From Nematostella vectensis (Eukaryota; Cnidaria; Anthozoa; Actiniaria; Edwardsiidae), in assembly GCF_932526225.1 (NCBI RefSeq), contig NC_064036.1, forward strand, positions 2,915,501-2,979,500: a stretch of 64,000 nt of DNA, given 5' to 3'. The position numbers and the translations under genes are program-made. The notes beneath the pieces are model-generated. The model saw only the letters and a program-made list of their open reading frames with translations. It was not told where the DNA came from and did not search any database. Shown here piece after piece: positions 10,204 through 22,300 of this stretch (its first letter is position 1; every line of letters starts with the position of its first letter).

Positions 10204-11133
10204 ATGAGCACGAAAAAGACTAACAAGAGCGATCTAGCGAGTCAAAAGGTTAGGCCAACAGATTCTCAAATGCAAGGTAAACACAGCTCCGCAAATAAGG
10301 TACCGGACCCTGGCCGAACAGGGAGACCGATGGATACTACAAAACGGAGACATGTCACCCAAACAACAATCTTAAAACCATTAGCATCGAAACCAAAAGA
10401 GGCAGTTGGCGATTTATTGCGGTCTTCGGGTCAATCAATTGCTCATTCAAAACGTGGTAGAACTCATGAACCATTAGTGCTGGGTCCTCTTAAAGTTCCA
10501 GCTACTAAACAACATGTCAACAGAGAAACACGGCAACAAACAAACTTCCCCGTCACTAGCAAGGCACTCTCGAGGGCTGAAGCCTCTCAGATTAGCGACT
10601 TATTCAAGGAAGCCGTTAAACCCAAGGCAAATCCTCGGGCTGGGCTTCTCCACATCGATAAGCGTGCCTCGGGAGTTAGAACAAGCCCAGTAGGGGGAGT
10701 GGAGTATTCGTCCGGAGGCTTGCCAAGACGTCACAAGGATCATAAGAAAGCTAAGGGCAACAGGAACGTGCAACGCAGCCCGAGACCGCTCGGTCCACCA
10801 TCGATACACGTGGAAGAGAGCACAGGGCTTTGTCTTCCTGAGATAACGATGGAAGAGGTGCTGCAGTCATGGGACGTGAAACCTCGCAGGAGTCGGTCGT
10901 CGAGTAATGTCGGGATAAAGGACCCCATGGAGTTTCTTAAGTCTCAGAGCGATAATCGGCACGGCCATAGCCCTGTGCCCGATGCCCCTTCTTACGAAGA
11001 GCTTCTGAAATGTAGATATTTACGACTCGGGCAGGAGGAAGAGGAGGAGAGATTGGCGCACGGCACTTTTTGCTCGTGTAACTCATGCGAGCACTCGGAG
11101 GGATTGAAAAACTCGCCGTATTTGAACGCCTAA
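10204..11133 (+). CDS. gene B: 309-residue basic disordered protein, paralogue of gene A
   Basis: A single open frame whose first ATG is at 10204 (the frame is open further upstream but without ATG). The protein is Lys/Arg/Ser/Pro-rich and low complexity through residue about 200. It ends with LPEITMEEVLQSWD (about residues 211-224), a Ser/Arg segment, SYEELLKCRYLRLG (CRYLR at residues 270-274), then an acidic stretch and a Cys/His tip (CSCNSCEH). The LPE(V/I)xxxxVxxSW plus CRYLR pair matches the C-terminus of gene A in order and orientation, so the two are probably tandem duplicates. No known domain is recognised. A canonical AATAAA lies at 11356-11361. An upstream spliced exon cannot be excluded. 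Confidence 0.65.
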   Translation: MSTKKTNKSDLASQKVRPTDSQMQGKHSSANKVPDPGRTGRPMDTTKRRHVTQTTILKPLASKPKEAVGDLLRSSGQSIAHSKRGRTHEPLVLGPLKVPATKQHVNRETRQQTNFPVTSKALSRAEASQISDLFKEAVKPKANPRAGLLHIDKRASGVRTSPVGGVEYSSGGLPRRHKDHKKAKGNRNVQRSPRPLGPPSIHVEESTGLCLPEITMEEVLQSWDVKPRRSRSSSNVGIKDPMEFLKSQSDNRHGHSPVPDAPSYEELLKCRYLRLGQEEEEERLAHGTFCSCNSCEHSEGLKNSPYLNA

Positions 11134-11355
11134 GGGCTGCCCCTGAAATTAATTCCACATGTATATAGAAATATTCCACTGTGAGACTGTAAAAAGACCG
11201 TAAACGAGAGACGATCTAGACAATATATTTTTTTTTCTCTAAGAGCCTGTCGTTTGGTTGGGAACGACTTCAACCGCGTGTACAAAGAGTGCTCTATGTA
11301 ATTATTTATTTGGCGTTCTCTATATTATATTTTTGTTTTACTCTCAAATATTTGC

Positions 11356-11361
11356 AATAAA
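11356..11361 (+). terminator. polyadenylation signal for gene B
   Basis: AATAAA lies 223 bp after the gene B stop, followed by a T-rich stretch (TTGTATTTTTACT). This is a plausible 3' end signal. Confidence 0.45.
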
Positions 11362-12823
11362 TACACCTTGTATTTTTACTATCAAGAACGTACGTGCTAT
11401 TACGCATAAGGGCCGCGATCGATACTTAGTGCGTACCCTCAGGCATATCATGTTATAAAGGGGCTATTAATTGAAGAGAAAAATGGTATTGCAAAAGCGC
11501 TGTCACGCTAACGATTAGTGACTGGCTTTCACAACCAGCCTTGTTAGCGCGGGCCGGTAATACAATGGAACCTAGATATAACTATAAGGCAAGGGAAAAG
11601 TCATCGTTATATCGAGAATATTTTCCATATATTTTTTTTAGTTGGCGACATCGTTATACCGAAAGTATATCGGTGATAGTATATCGAGGTTTCACCGTAT
11701 ATGTATTTCTGATATTTAGAAAAATCCTTTTTTGAGGGATAGTGGAAAGCGAGAGGTTGGGAATCAAAATGCGAGTTTTTGAGAGCTTTATTTATTTTTT
11801 CGCGCTAAAGGTAACGAAGGGACCGACTTGTGTAAAGTATATACATATGAGACCAACAGTATTTATTATAAAATGTATTAAAACTATGTACAAAATTCAT
11901 ATGGACTCTATTAGACGTCGAATCGCTTGATGAGTTAATTGGTATATAATGTACAGCGATAATTACAAAATATCTTGCAATATTTTAATTTCTATTATTT
12001 GTATGTATATAAGAAAACGCTCGTTCACACAATGTTGAAGTGGCAATGTCGAAGAGGGAAGACAAAGTCGATTTACTAATTAACTTAACGAATTACTGAT
12101 TAACACAGAGAAATACCACTAATATTGAATAGTAAACAACCTAGAAGCCCACTAAAAGTTTGATATTTTTAAACCTAGGAAAAAAAATTTTAATTCAAGC
12201 CCCCTTCTCCCTTCCTAAAGTATAGAAAAAATGTTTCAGAAATAATTATTCCGACTTCTGAATAATGTAGGTTTCCTTTTCAAACCCCTTCCAGCCTACG
12301 CTGGAAATAGAGCCTACAATGTTTTTTCCCTGCTTTTTTTACGAAAATATAATTCTTGGTGTATTGAGTCGCTTTAAGCGTCCATAAATTAATGTAAGTG
12401 TAGTACATGTATGTCGGTGTACCTCTTCTCACTCTCATAATACAAGTCTTTAGAATCGCGATTTCGTGACAAGTCTTTAAATTTCACGATTTTAAAGATT
12501 TGGCGTGTTCAAGTGTTCAGCCGACTTTGAAGTACGACACCGTCGCCTCTTTGAGGCCGATAGAACGATTCTCTGTTATACCTTGAAGCAGGTGGAGAAT
12601 ATCGAGATCACAAGAGCTCCTTGTGTGACACGTATAGCGTGACATGGGGCATGACGCAAATGAAGTCCGATAAATACAGAGCGTGACACATTTGGGGCGT
12701 GATTATTTTGCGTGTCAAGGAACAAAATGTCTGTTTTATATTGGTTCCCGTGTAGACAATTTTTACATTCTCGTAATAGTTTCGTTGTGGACACCACCTT
12801 TGTCATCGATCTCAGTGTGCTCC
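11362..12823. other. AT-rich intergenic DNA
   Basis: No exon, RNA gene or mobile element could be supported in this stretch between gene B and the repeats at the 3' side of the ephrin gene. Confidence 0.4.
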
Positions 12824-12996
12824 TTGGAGCTTGGCAGGTTTGGGGGTGTCATTTGATCTAAGTTTACTCCTTGGAGCTTGGCAGGTTTTGGGGTGTCATT
12901 TGATCTAAGTTTACTCCTTGGAGCTTGGCAGGTTTGGGGTGTCATTTGATCTAAGTTTACTCCTTGGAGCTTGGCAGGTTTTGGGGTGTCATTTGA
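12824..12996. repeat. 47-bp tandem repeat, about 3.7 copies
   Basis: Units of the type CTTGGAGCTTGGCAGG, T-run, GGGGTGTCATTTGATCTAAG recur with 46-48 bp spacing. Copies differ mainly in the number of T or G in the TTTTGGGG core. Open frames crossing it are repeat artefacts. Confidence 0.85.
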
Positions 12997-13299
12997 GGTA
13001 TGATAAACTTCCTGGAGCGCCGAAAAGGCCGCTGGTTCACATGTGTAGCTAAGGTAGCACGCCATGACCAACCTTCAGATGGTTCGTCTTGTGCTAGTGT
13101 TCCCTTGTGGTGCTCCCAGTAAGAGAAAGGAGAAAGGAGTTGGATGCATAGCTGCTAATACTTGTTCAATAGCACATGATTGCTCTTTCCGTAAGCTCAT
13201 GTTTGTGCATCTGCGCGTAATCGTTAGACTTAATAATAACTCAAATTTTCTCACTCCCATTCCTGACTTCACGTTGCTGAAACGTACGTGGACATTTTC

Positions 13300-13530
13300 C
13301 ATTCAATGGCGATATCGCTCGATTGCATGCGACATCGAAGATATATTTCATCCACTAACGACATTGCTCGATTCGATGCGAGGTCAAACGAAATGCTTCA
13401 TCCAGTTAAGATATCGCCCAGTTAGTTGCGACTTGGAATACATGCTTCGTGCAATGACGACATCACTCGATCGCATGCGACATGCTTCATCTAATGACGA
13501 CCATCCCTCGATTTGATGAGACGTCAAAGG
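13300..13530. repeat. degenerate tandem repeat of about 50 bp
   Basis: Four to five diverged copies share TTCATC-x-AATGACGACAT, CNCTCGAT and ATGCGAC blocks in the same order. It lies just downstream (in gene orientation) of the ephrin stop codon. Confidence 0.6.
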
Positions 13531-13559
13531 ACATTGCATGATGAAGGTTTTGTGCCATG

Positions 13560-16318
13560 TCATACATTAACAGGACTCGCCTCGTCTTTTCGTCTGCCTA
13601 GCCCTATTGAAGCTAACGTGAATTTAGACCGCTCAGAGCGTCTGTCCAGGCTCTCGCAAATGTTCGAGTCCTTTGCAGTGTAAATCTGCTTTAACTGGTA
13701 GACGAAGAACACGTTCGTCGCTATTAACAGGACGATGATTATCAAAAGGGGAATGATGATACTCCAACTTGGACGTATCCCTGAAGCGGAAAAAAAGGAG
13801 ATTAGTCTATATGGCTTTACTTGCTATATAGGCATAGCTTGTGTAGCAAACATCCGAAATAAGAAAAGGGGAAGGACCCGCGACACTTTCATTCTGAGGT
13901 ATAGGCATAGCTTGTGTAGCAAGCGGCGCACTTTGGAGAATGACAAGGCGCAAGGAAGGTGGAGCTACCTTTGTGCAGAACGGGCTAAATCGATACCGGC
14001 GTGTCTGGTGGCAATGACATGTGACATTCCCACCGTAACTGTCAGAGCTACATCTAGTACAACTTGCAGGATCAACACTAGAAAATGTACTTGCGCACGA
14101 TGGTTTCGCTGCGCACACTTTTCCATTCGATCCCTAAAACGACATCGGTAAATAGGCTTGTTGGCTCAGTCTAAAGTAGGTGATGCTGTTCTAACACAAG
14201 ATAACTTCCAAAAGACTAAGAGAACACGCGTAGATGGTGTGGCCGAAGGGGACTTGGGTAAATAAAGTGTGCGCTTTGTTAGTTTTTACTCTCGCACCCA
14301 TAAAAAGCTACACCAAACACGGCGTCGGTATAACAAGGAATAACTATTCTATGACGAGGTACTAGTTCTCGTGTCGAGTAGATACATACCATCGTCATGT
14401 GAACACGGCTCTTCCCTCACAATCGCCTCCTTTTCCGTTTGAGACGAGTACTTCGTCACTTGCGGTCTGATTGACGTGACGGCGGGCGCCATTGACGGTC
14501 TCAAAGTCGGTTTAGGGTCGTCGCTCTGAAGACTAGACTTGGTGTGACTGTTTTCGGTGGGTAGTAAGGGTACCTCGTTGGATTCCGTCGGCTCCGTTGT
14601 TGGGTTGGTCTTGGGGGGTAGTGGTGTTTGCGTGGTTGATGGCACTGTAGGACACCCTGAGGGTGTTGTGGGTGGGGCAGTTGTAGGGGGGAGACATCGC
14701 GGGTCTACGGAACAATCAACGTTACAAGTTGTTTTACTGACAGCGTCGGACGGTCTGTGCATTGTGCGCGTTATCATGACAAAGTCGAGAAGGATGGCAC
14801 CTAAACTCGCGTCTACGTGTTAAAGAGGTTCATAAGGTTCTATACTGTGGGCGTTCAAAGGCGGATCGAAGGCGGGTGTCTTAACAACAGTACAACAGTA
14901 TCAAGCCGCTAATTGTCTGTCCCTAAGAACCACCACCTCTGGATACCCCCCTAACGCCCCTCCACTGGGGTCGTCGAGTTTCGTCCATCATCTAACGGTT
15001 ACGTAAGACTGTTGTTTAAAGCCCGTGCAAACAGCGGCAACATCAGCCAGTATTGACGAAGTCTTGCTCGACTGGCCAAACGACAAATCATCCCACTCGT
15101 TACATACTATTGGGGTTATGATCCTACTCGTTACATACTATTCTGGTAATCATCCCACTCGTTACATACTATTGTGGTAATCATCCCACTCGTTACATAC
15201 TATTGTGGTAATCCTCCCACTCGTTACATACTATTGTGGTAATCATCCCACTCGTTACATACTATTGGGGTTATCATCCCACTCGTTACATACTATTGGG
15301 GTTATCATCCCACTCGTTACATACTATTGTGGTAATCATCCCACTCGTTACATACTATTGTGGTAATCATCCCACTCGTTACATACTATTTTGGTAATCA
15401 TCCCACTCCTTACATACTATTGGGGTTATCATCCCACTCGTTACATACTATTGGGGTTATCATCCCACTCGTTACATACTATTTTGGTAATCCTCCCACC
15501 CGTTACATACTATTCTGGTTATCATCCCACTCGTTACATACTATTGGGGTTATCATCCCACTCGTTACATACTATTGTGGTAATCCTCCCACTCGTTACA
15601 TACTATTGGGGTTATCATCCCACTCGTTACATACTATTGGGGTTATCATCCCACTCGTTACATACTATTGTGGTAATCATCCCACTCGTTACATACTATT
15701 GTGGTAATCCTCCCACTCGTTACATACTATTGGGGTTATCATCCCACTCCTTACATACCTTGTGGGCTTTTACAGATGTAGAATTTCATTCGCATGTTAC
15801 TCTTAATACAATTCCCGCCACTCGTTTTGTCCAGCGATGACTTGGTCCCATCTGACGTCGCTGGAGGTTTAAAAGAATGATTTTTATCAGCATTATTGAC
15901 TTACAGTAATTATTTTGAAAATGACACAAAGTTCTCTCACCGATAAAGTAATACTCTTGTCCCAGAGCAAACTCCAGGCCTTGCGCAGTCGCACTGAATT
16001 GCTGGAATGCCACTGTGTAGTACTTCAAACTCAGGGGGGTGTCGCACTTGAGCAGAATCTTATTCCTGGGGGATAGGGTGGTGTTACATTTGTCGTAGCT
16101 TTCTTCCGTGACAATCCATAAGTTTTCGTAGAGAAATTCCTTAGGCGTGTCATCCTGAACTTTATCGACTATCGACGTAGGGTTGGGGCAGACGATCTTC
16201 ACTTTTGACATGGCTGCAACGTTCATTGCTGTTGGAGTCACGAGTTGTGAAAACCTAAATATATAGGATAGAACATAAGATATAATTACAATAAAATGTG
16301 GCAGATTAATTACAAAAA

Positions 16319-16355
<37 letters not shown>

Positions 16356-19300
16356 TGAAATATATACAATAACTAATAAATATAAAATTTTAATAAAATA
16401 TAACTATGGAGGACAATATCGGTCAAGAACTTAAAGGTTAAAAGCCTCCTTAAATAAGAAAGTTTTAATGAAATATTCGTGCCATTGCCAATTTCAAGAG
16501 GCTGTTCCATAGCTTAGGCGCGGGTAACTCAAACGAGCGGTCTCGAGAGTGACTAAAGACTTAATTCTGGGCGGTTGGAGCTTAACTCCACTGTTCGATC
16601 TTAGATTATACGCAGAATGGGGTTTTATTGTAACAAGTTCGCTTAAATATTGTGGTGCGAGTCCGTGGATAGCCTTATAGGTTAATAATAATACTTTAAA
16701 CTTTACTCTAAACTCAACGGGGAGCCAGTGTAGCTGCCTAAGAAGTGGTGTTATGTGTCAATGAGAAGACTGATTTTAAGAGTTATGTCATTTTGTAAAC
16801 GTAAGGATTTGAAATTGTAATGAAAGACGCGATAAGGTGTGACATGCGGCGGTAAGGAGTAACAAGGAGCAGGACTGGATCAGGATCCGACGTCATTTTG
16901 TTGCCGTGGTCAGACGTTATGCAATTCGACATACAAGGAGAGTAAACTGGGTCGAAACTGCAATGCTATCCGTTTCCCATATGATACGTATATCTGCGCA
17001 CCCTCCTCCCCACCCTCCTTAGCAAATCCTGGGTACACGCCAGGTTCCCATGGAGTTTGTGCAGAAGAGAGTCCGTGAATGAACTCTTCTGATAAAGGTC
17101 TGCTCTTCTTGTTACAAGGTCCAAATTAGGGAGGAATGCTTATGAAATACCTAAATCGTTCTACGGTGTACGAAAAAGCATTTGTGTGTTATTGTGAGAT
17201 AGCTAGTAAATGATGTCTCAATCTAAATTGCTTGAGTTAGAGTTTGATTATGCCGTAAGTTCGTTCTTTTCTCGCCCCAAAATTATTTAAAGGAGTAGTA
17301 TATGGGTTACACATCATATATATAAAACCCTTGTTTTATTCAACAAGAGTAATATAGGTAGTCGGGCTATGCGCCTTTTGTGTATGTGCGCCTCTCATTC
17401 CAGCCTACGACCCAAATACAAACAAGGGGCTGTGATTCGTATCACCGAAACACCGCCTCGACATAATTACATATCTAGGTCATTTCACGCTTGCATGAGG
17501 ATGCCAACGAAGCGACATCAAAAGCTCTTTCTTTGCGAGCCAAACGGCCACCTTATTTATCTCGATGTAGATGATTATTATTTCGAGCCCTGTTTCCGCC
17601 ATTCGTGCAAACCGACCATCCACATGCTGAGCTGACAACAAATAAACACACTGTAAACTCATTACAAAATGGAATCCCCGCAGGTCCGGCTGAGACCACA
17701 TACAAGGCTAATTCCGGTGAATTTGGTATCGTTCTACCCCAATACAAATCCAAGACCCCCGCCTCGCGCTCGGCAAGACTTTGAACCAAGCTCAGCGTGT
17801 TCCTGACGGTTTGATTTATGACATCTTATTTCTATCTCTAATTTAGTTATTACATTTTATAAAATAACATTATTTCGGTCTCTTGGTGGGTTCTGGATTT
17901 AATTTTGAGGTTTTGGACGCTAGTATCTGTTCAGCTGGCAAAGAGAAAAGACGCCATATGGTTGTGAGTTTTCCAGAATTCGCTCAAGCCAAAATCCCCG
18001 CGTCGATCGCACAAAAGGTTGTTTCGGTCCCTCAGCATGACTGGGATTACTATGTTCTCTTCGGCGCAACGTTAAACAGAAAAGGGACAGGGGTAATATA
18101 TAGAGCAACGGGAAGCCACGTGAGGTCGGCCAAAATTTCCGCGTTGTAAATCACAGATTATGGAAAAATAAAGATCACCCGCGACTATTTAAGAAGGTCC
18201 GTAGCATTGTCTAGAGGAAAGTCGGGGTCTTTATCCGCACCACGATAGTCTTCAATCTTAACGCTGCCAACTCTTGGATGCACGCCTAAAGGCTATTTAT
18301 GATAATTATACACCGTAATCATTTGTTTTATTTGGTTGTAACATTAAATGATAAACTTGGGTTAAAATAAGTCATTTTTCACGTTGGCCGACGCATACTT
18401 GTCGCACAAACAGCCGCAGGACTTATTTGGTTGAGTCATCCCTCCACTTACAACACGTTCCATATAGTATTCGTGGGGGTTTGGATATCTTGAGTGATCT
18501 TAGATTGATATCTAACATGTCTTGATTAATGAGATCTTATCAGTACTGCATTAATTGAGATCTTAGCATTCTATCCATCTTAGACTCAAGGAAATCCATT
18601 CAGGGTTCTTATGTATCAAAATTAAACTGAGAAATAGTTAAAAACCAAGCGAGTTCCCATTCCCAGATAACCGAATATTGCTTATGTCACTCAAGCTTGG
18701 CTAATTGGTTAATGCGCTAGTATGTGATAATTAAATTTACACATAGCTTATGTCACTCAAGCTTGGCTAATTGGTTAATGCGCTAGTATGTGATAATTAA
18801 ATTTACACATAGTAAGAGTCCTTCACACTTGGTCAACCTGACAGATTAACAGCTCTTAGAATGGATTACTTTCCAGATAATACACGAGAAATGATTTTAA
18901 TCAAACATGACCAATATTTCTTATTGATCGGGGCTTGTTCAGTTATTGAGCCAAGCTCTAGCGGTTAAGTAGCAGTGTCGTCCACTCCTTTCTTATCTAA
19001 CTAGCGTTACCTATCGACGTCTTAATCATAAATATTTGATTTGGCTTGCGATAATAAGGCAAGCTCTCTTTACCGTAGAAGTGTTTTTCAGATAAACCCC
19101 TTGCCTGTAACATATCACCGGTGTAGCCAAAAAAGCTTGGCTTCAGTTCAGAGCTTAGCAACCTTCAGGCTAACTTCGAATACGTTGATAAGCTAATTCA
19201 AGTTTTAACCCCATGCAGGAGCAAAACAATAGCTTAGACCGCAACCCTAAGCCTATTAAAACTCAGCATCAATTTCCCAAATCACCAAACTAAGTATCCG

Positions 19301-22300
19301 AACCACTTCACAACAATACAGGTTCCCACAGTTATCCAATAACTAGCGGCTCTAATCGTCTGAGAATTTCACATTCTCTGTTTGTTAATAAACGGTACAT
19401 TCCAAGACGCGTCTTAGCTTCGTCTTTGCCGCTATTCCGTTCAAGTTGACGCCCATGTACTTGACAAGCTAATTAGCGCACCTTACACCCCCAGCAACGA
19501 ACCTCTCGGCCTCTACGTCCGGGTTAGACACTAGCTTATGCTCTTCTACTTCAAATTACTCATGTCCAAAGCCCAGGAAGGCTTTGAGTTCTCGGTAATT
19601 AAGTCACAAGACTCTAATTTGCTTGGATTGTTGTCTCTTGAGTGTTCGTGACCCTTGCCGGAAGTGATGAAAGTAGAGTCCAACGCTACTACAACACACT
19701 TTCACTACCTTAAGAAACGCGCACAGATCAAGCTCTACATGATAGATAGAGTCCACAGTGTGCCCTTTCTAAGCATCTGACGTCTTATAATTCCATATGT
19801 GTGAGCAGTAAGGGTAGAAATCTAAGCATATGTGCTATTAAAGTAAACTCAAATGTAATTCCTGTTATGCGGTCTTTACCGCAGGGGAGGGGATGAAGCA
19901 ATACGCTGTCATTACCTAGATTTACAATTCTTAAAGTTTCCGGGAGAAAAATTTCCTAAAAACCACAGCTCAGGCCTCAAATACGCGCGCTTCAATTCGA
20001 CTGCAGGTATTCGGCAAATATTGGGACGGTCACGTCACCAGACGGCCTAGTATTCGACTTGTTGCGTGGGGCAGTACAGATAGAAGTAGACAGAAATGCC
20101 ATTTATTACATATTTGAGCCATATGGAAGCTAGAGGGTGTTTCACATGAATTGTGTTGTTGTCTGAAAGTGGGCTGAACTACACGGTCTTTGCGGTCTCT
20201 TCAATCAGTTGGTTTTGAATTAGAAAGCCGCGTAACACAGCGCGGTATGAGGTGCGTTATGCTTGAATGAAGCGTTGAACCAAAATATGGGAAACCGTTC
20301 CTCCTTACATATAACGAGTACTGATGCTTTCTAGGCCGTGAAGTCCTATCGTAAGTTCCTATCGTGGGTGTAAAAATGAACAATAAAAAAGTGGATAGTA
20401 ACAAACTTCCTGCAGCCACCCCCTTAGATTCATATCGCACGTCCAGACCGGTTTTTCGGATCCATAAATTACCCAAGCGGTGCTATAATGAGTCGTATAT
20501 TCCGAGGGCCATAACTTCCTTTAACCGGTCCGTAAGACAAAACTGATCTATATAACCTTCCTTGGTCGGCCCTTACCGCGCACCTTACGTGCCTCGGTAC
20601 GTTACAACAAGAATTGACAAGCTATTGGTACGTCGTCCTCTATACACGTTCACAAGTAATTCGTCCGGAGCCAGTATGTCTCAAAGAGGCGTACCACCAC
20701 ATCGGAAAGACACACTTCGCCATCTGATTAGCTCGTTAGCTTTATAGGCTTTTAAATGGATCATTAACACCTATGTGTATAGTTGATTGTGTTGTTCTTT
20801 TAGTGCTGGGATAAAGCAATGGGCTATTATGTGTCGTTGGACAAGTAAGGCTGCCATAAACGACAATGATTCCATAAATTTGCACTTGTAAAAATCAATC
20901 AAAACGTATCTATTTATTTATGCTGTTTCGTGATGTCATAACCTACATTTACTCGACACCTTGTTTACTTGGAATATATTTGATGCTCGGACCAAACGCT
21001 CCAAGCCTTTCAATGCCTCTTTGTAGGAGCTGGCATACGACCAAACCCACACCTCGCCCCTTATATACAGGTCTGATGTAAACCCGAACCCAGAGATGCT
21101 AGCTGAAAACCTAATAACAAATACAGAAGCCCTATTCCCAAGAATAGCATGCGTATCATGTTTTCTTCTGTTGAAAGTGTCATTTCTCGTGCAGTTGTGG
21201 TGACAGGCATTGTCTATGTGCCCAGCGTGTTGATGCGACACATCAGGACCGTAAGATGCGAGAATCTCTACATTGGCAAAATGCCACCGAGGACAGACAG
21301 AATCTGATGAACAACACCCTGGACTTTTTTTTATTATTCGAATCAATAAAAAAACACGATATTGTTTCATCAAAGATTGTTTACCTAAGTTTGGTAAACT
21401 TTTGCTAAACAGGCGAGTTCTTGAAATAAAGCGTGGTTATTGTGAAAGAACTTTGCGATTTCAGCGTCTTGTTTGTTTGTGCTGACACGGTTTGCAGATA
21501 ATACAATTGCCGACAGTTTTTCTTTGCCTTTGAAAAACAAATTTCGAAAATTCTTTTGCTTGAGGTTCAAGCTTTGACCTTACGATATGGGAAACCACAA
21601 CAGAAGAAAGAAATGTCAATCTGGCTGAAGATTTTAGCATTTCACAAATATAAGATTCTTAAAAAAGTGGTGAGCTGCGAGTCGGTGAAAGAGATGTATC
21701 TCTTTTGAAAGAGTTATCGGAAATTGTGTGTGACCTTGCATTCCTCTTTACTATTTTATTTAAATTCTTATTCTAGTTAGGTTTACACAGTTATTTGAAC
21801 TATTTTCCCGCAAATGAATACTTTGAGCTGACAGAACGGATGGAGGAATTTTAAGTGAAATTATTTTAGCGAATTCCAGGCGTGTGTCTCTAGTTGCACT
21901 AATGAACGTGTCTTGACATCCAGGTTAGGAGGTGTCGAAAGCGGGAGGAAACTGGATGTTCCTACCATGTGACGAATATCTAAATATAGTCTGAGGACGT
22001 CTGAGATTGCAAACGAGATTCAACTTCATGTCTTTCCCAAATAAGTACCTTTGCAAAAACTAAATTACAAGAACAATAAAAGTCATAAAATTGACGAATG
22101 CAAACACTTTACAACACAGCCTTGACGTCTCAATAAACTCTCCTTTGTTTCCAAGGCTTAGTTGAATCGCAAACTGGAACCTTTTAAAGTAATTTGTACG
22201 CAGACGTTATATACGCGGCAGCTCTTTGATTTCACATTATTTTTACATCTGGAAATTGATGATCAAAGCTGCTGTGTTTTGTGACGAAATAATAAATCCG

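Noticed and set aside
13973..14135. Cys-rich segment (GSNGKVCAAKPSC...) between ephrin exons 3 and 4 as an extra exon
   Set aside because: It has plausible splice sites and a Cys pattern, but its open frame does not match the phase 1 junctions on both sides. Direct joining of exon 3 to 13780 does. It could belong to an alternative isoform.
15360..15840. Plus-strand frames with HPTRYILLGLSSH-type repeats
   Set aside because: Translation of a 31-bp minisatellite inside an ephrin intron; all frames give the same periodic peptide.
17883..18149. Plus-strand 88-codon frame (FPEFAQAKIPASIAQKVVSV...)
   Set aside because: Protein-like in places but no known family, no homologous neighbour and no good transcription context. 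It could be a remnant but cannot be supported.
20936..21373. Minus-strand 145-codon open frame in ephrin intron 1
   Set aside because: No recognised domain, no repeat or splice context and no neighbouring exons; length alone is not convincing.
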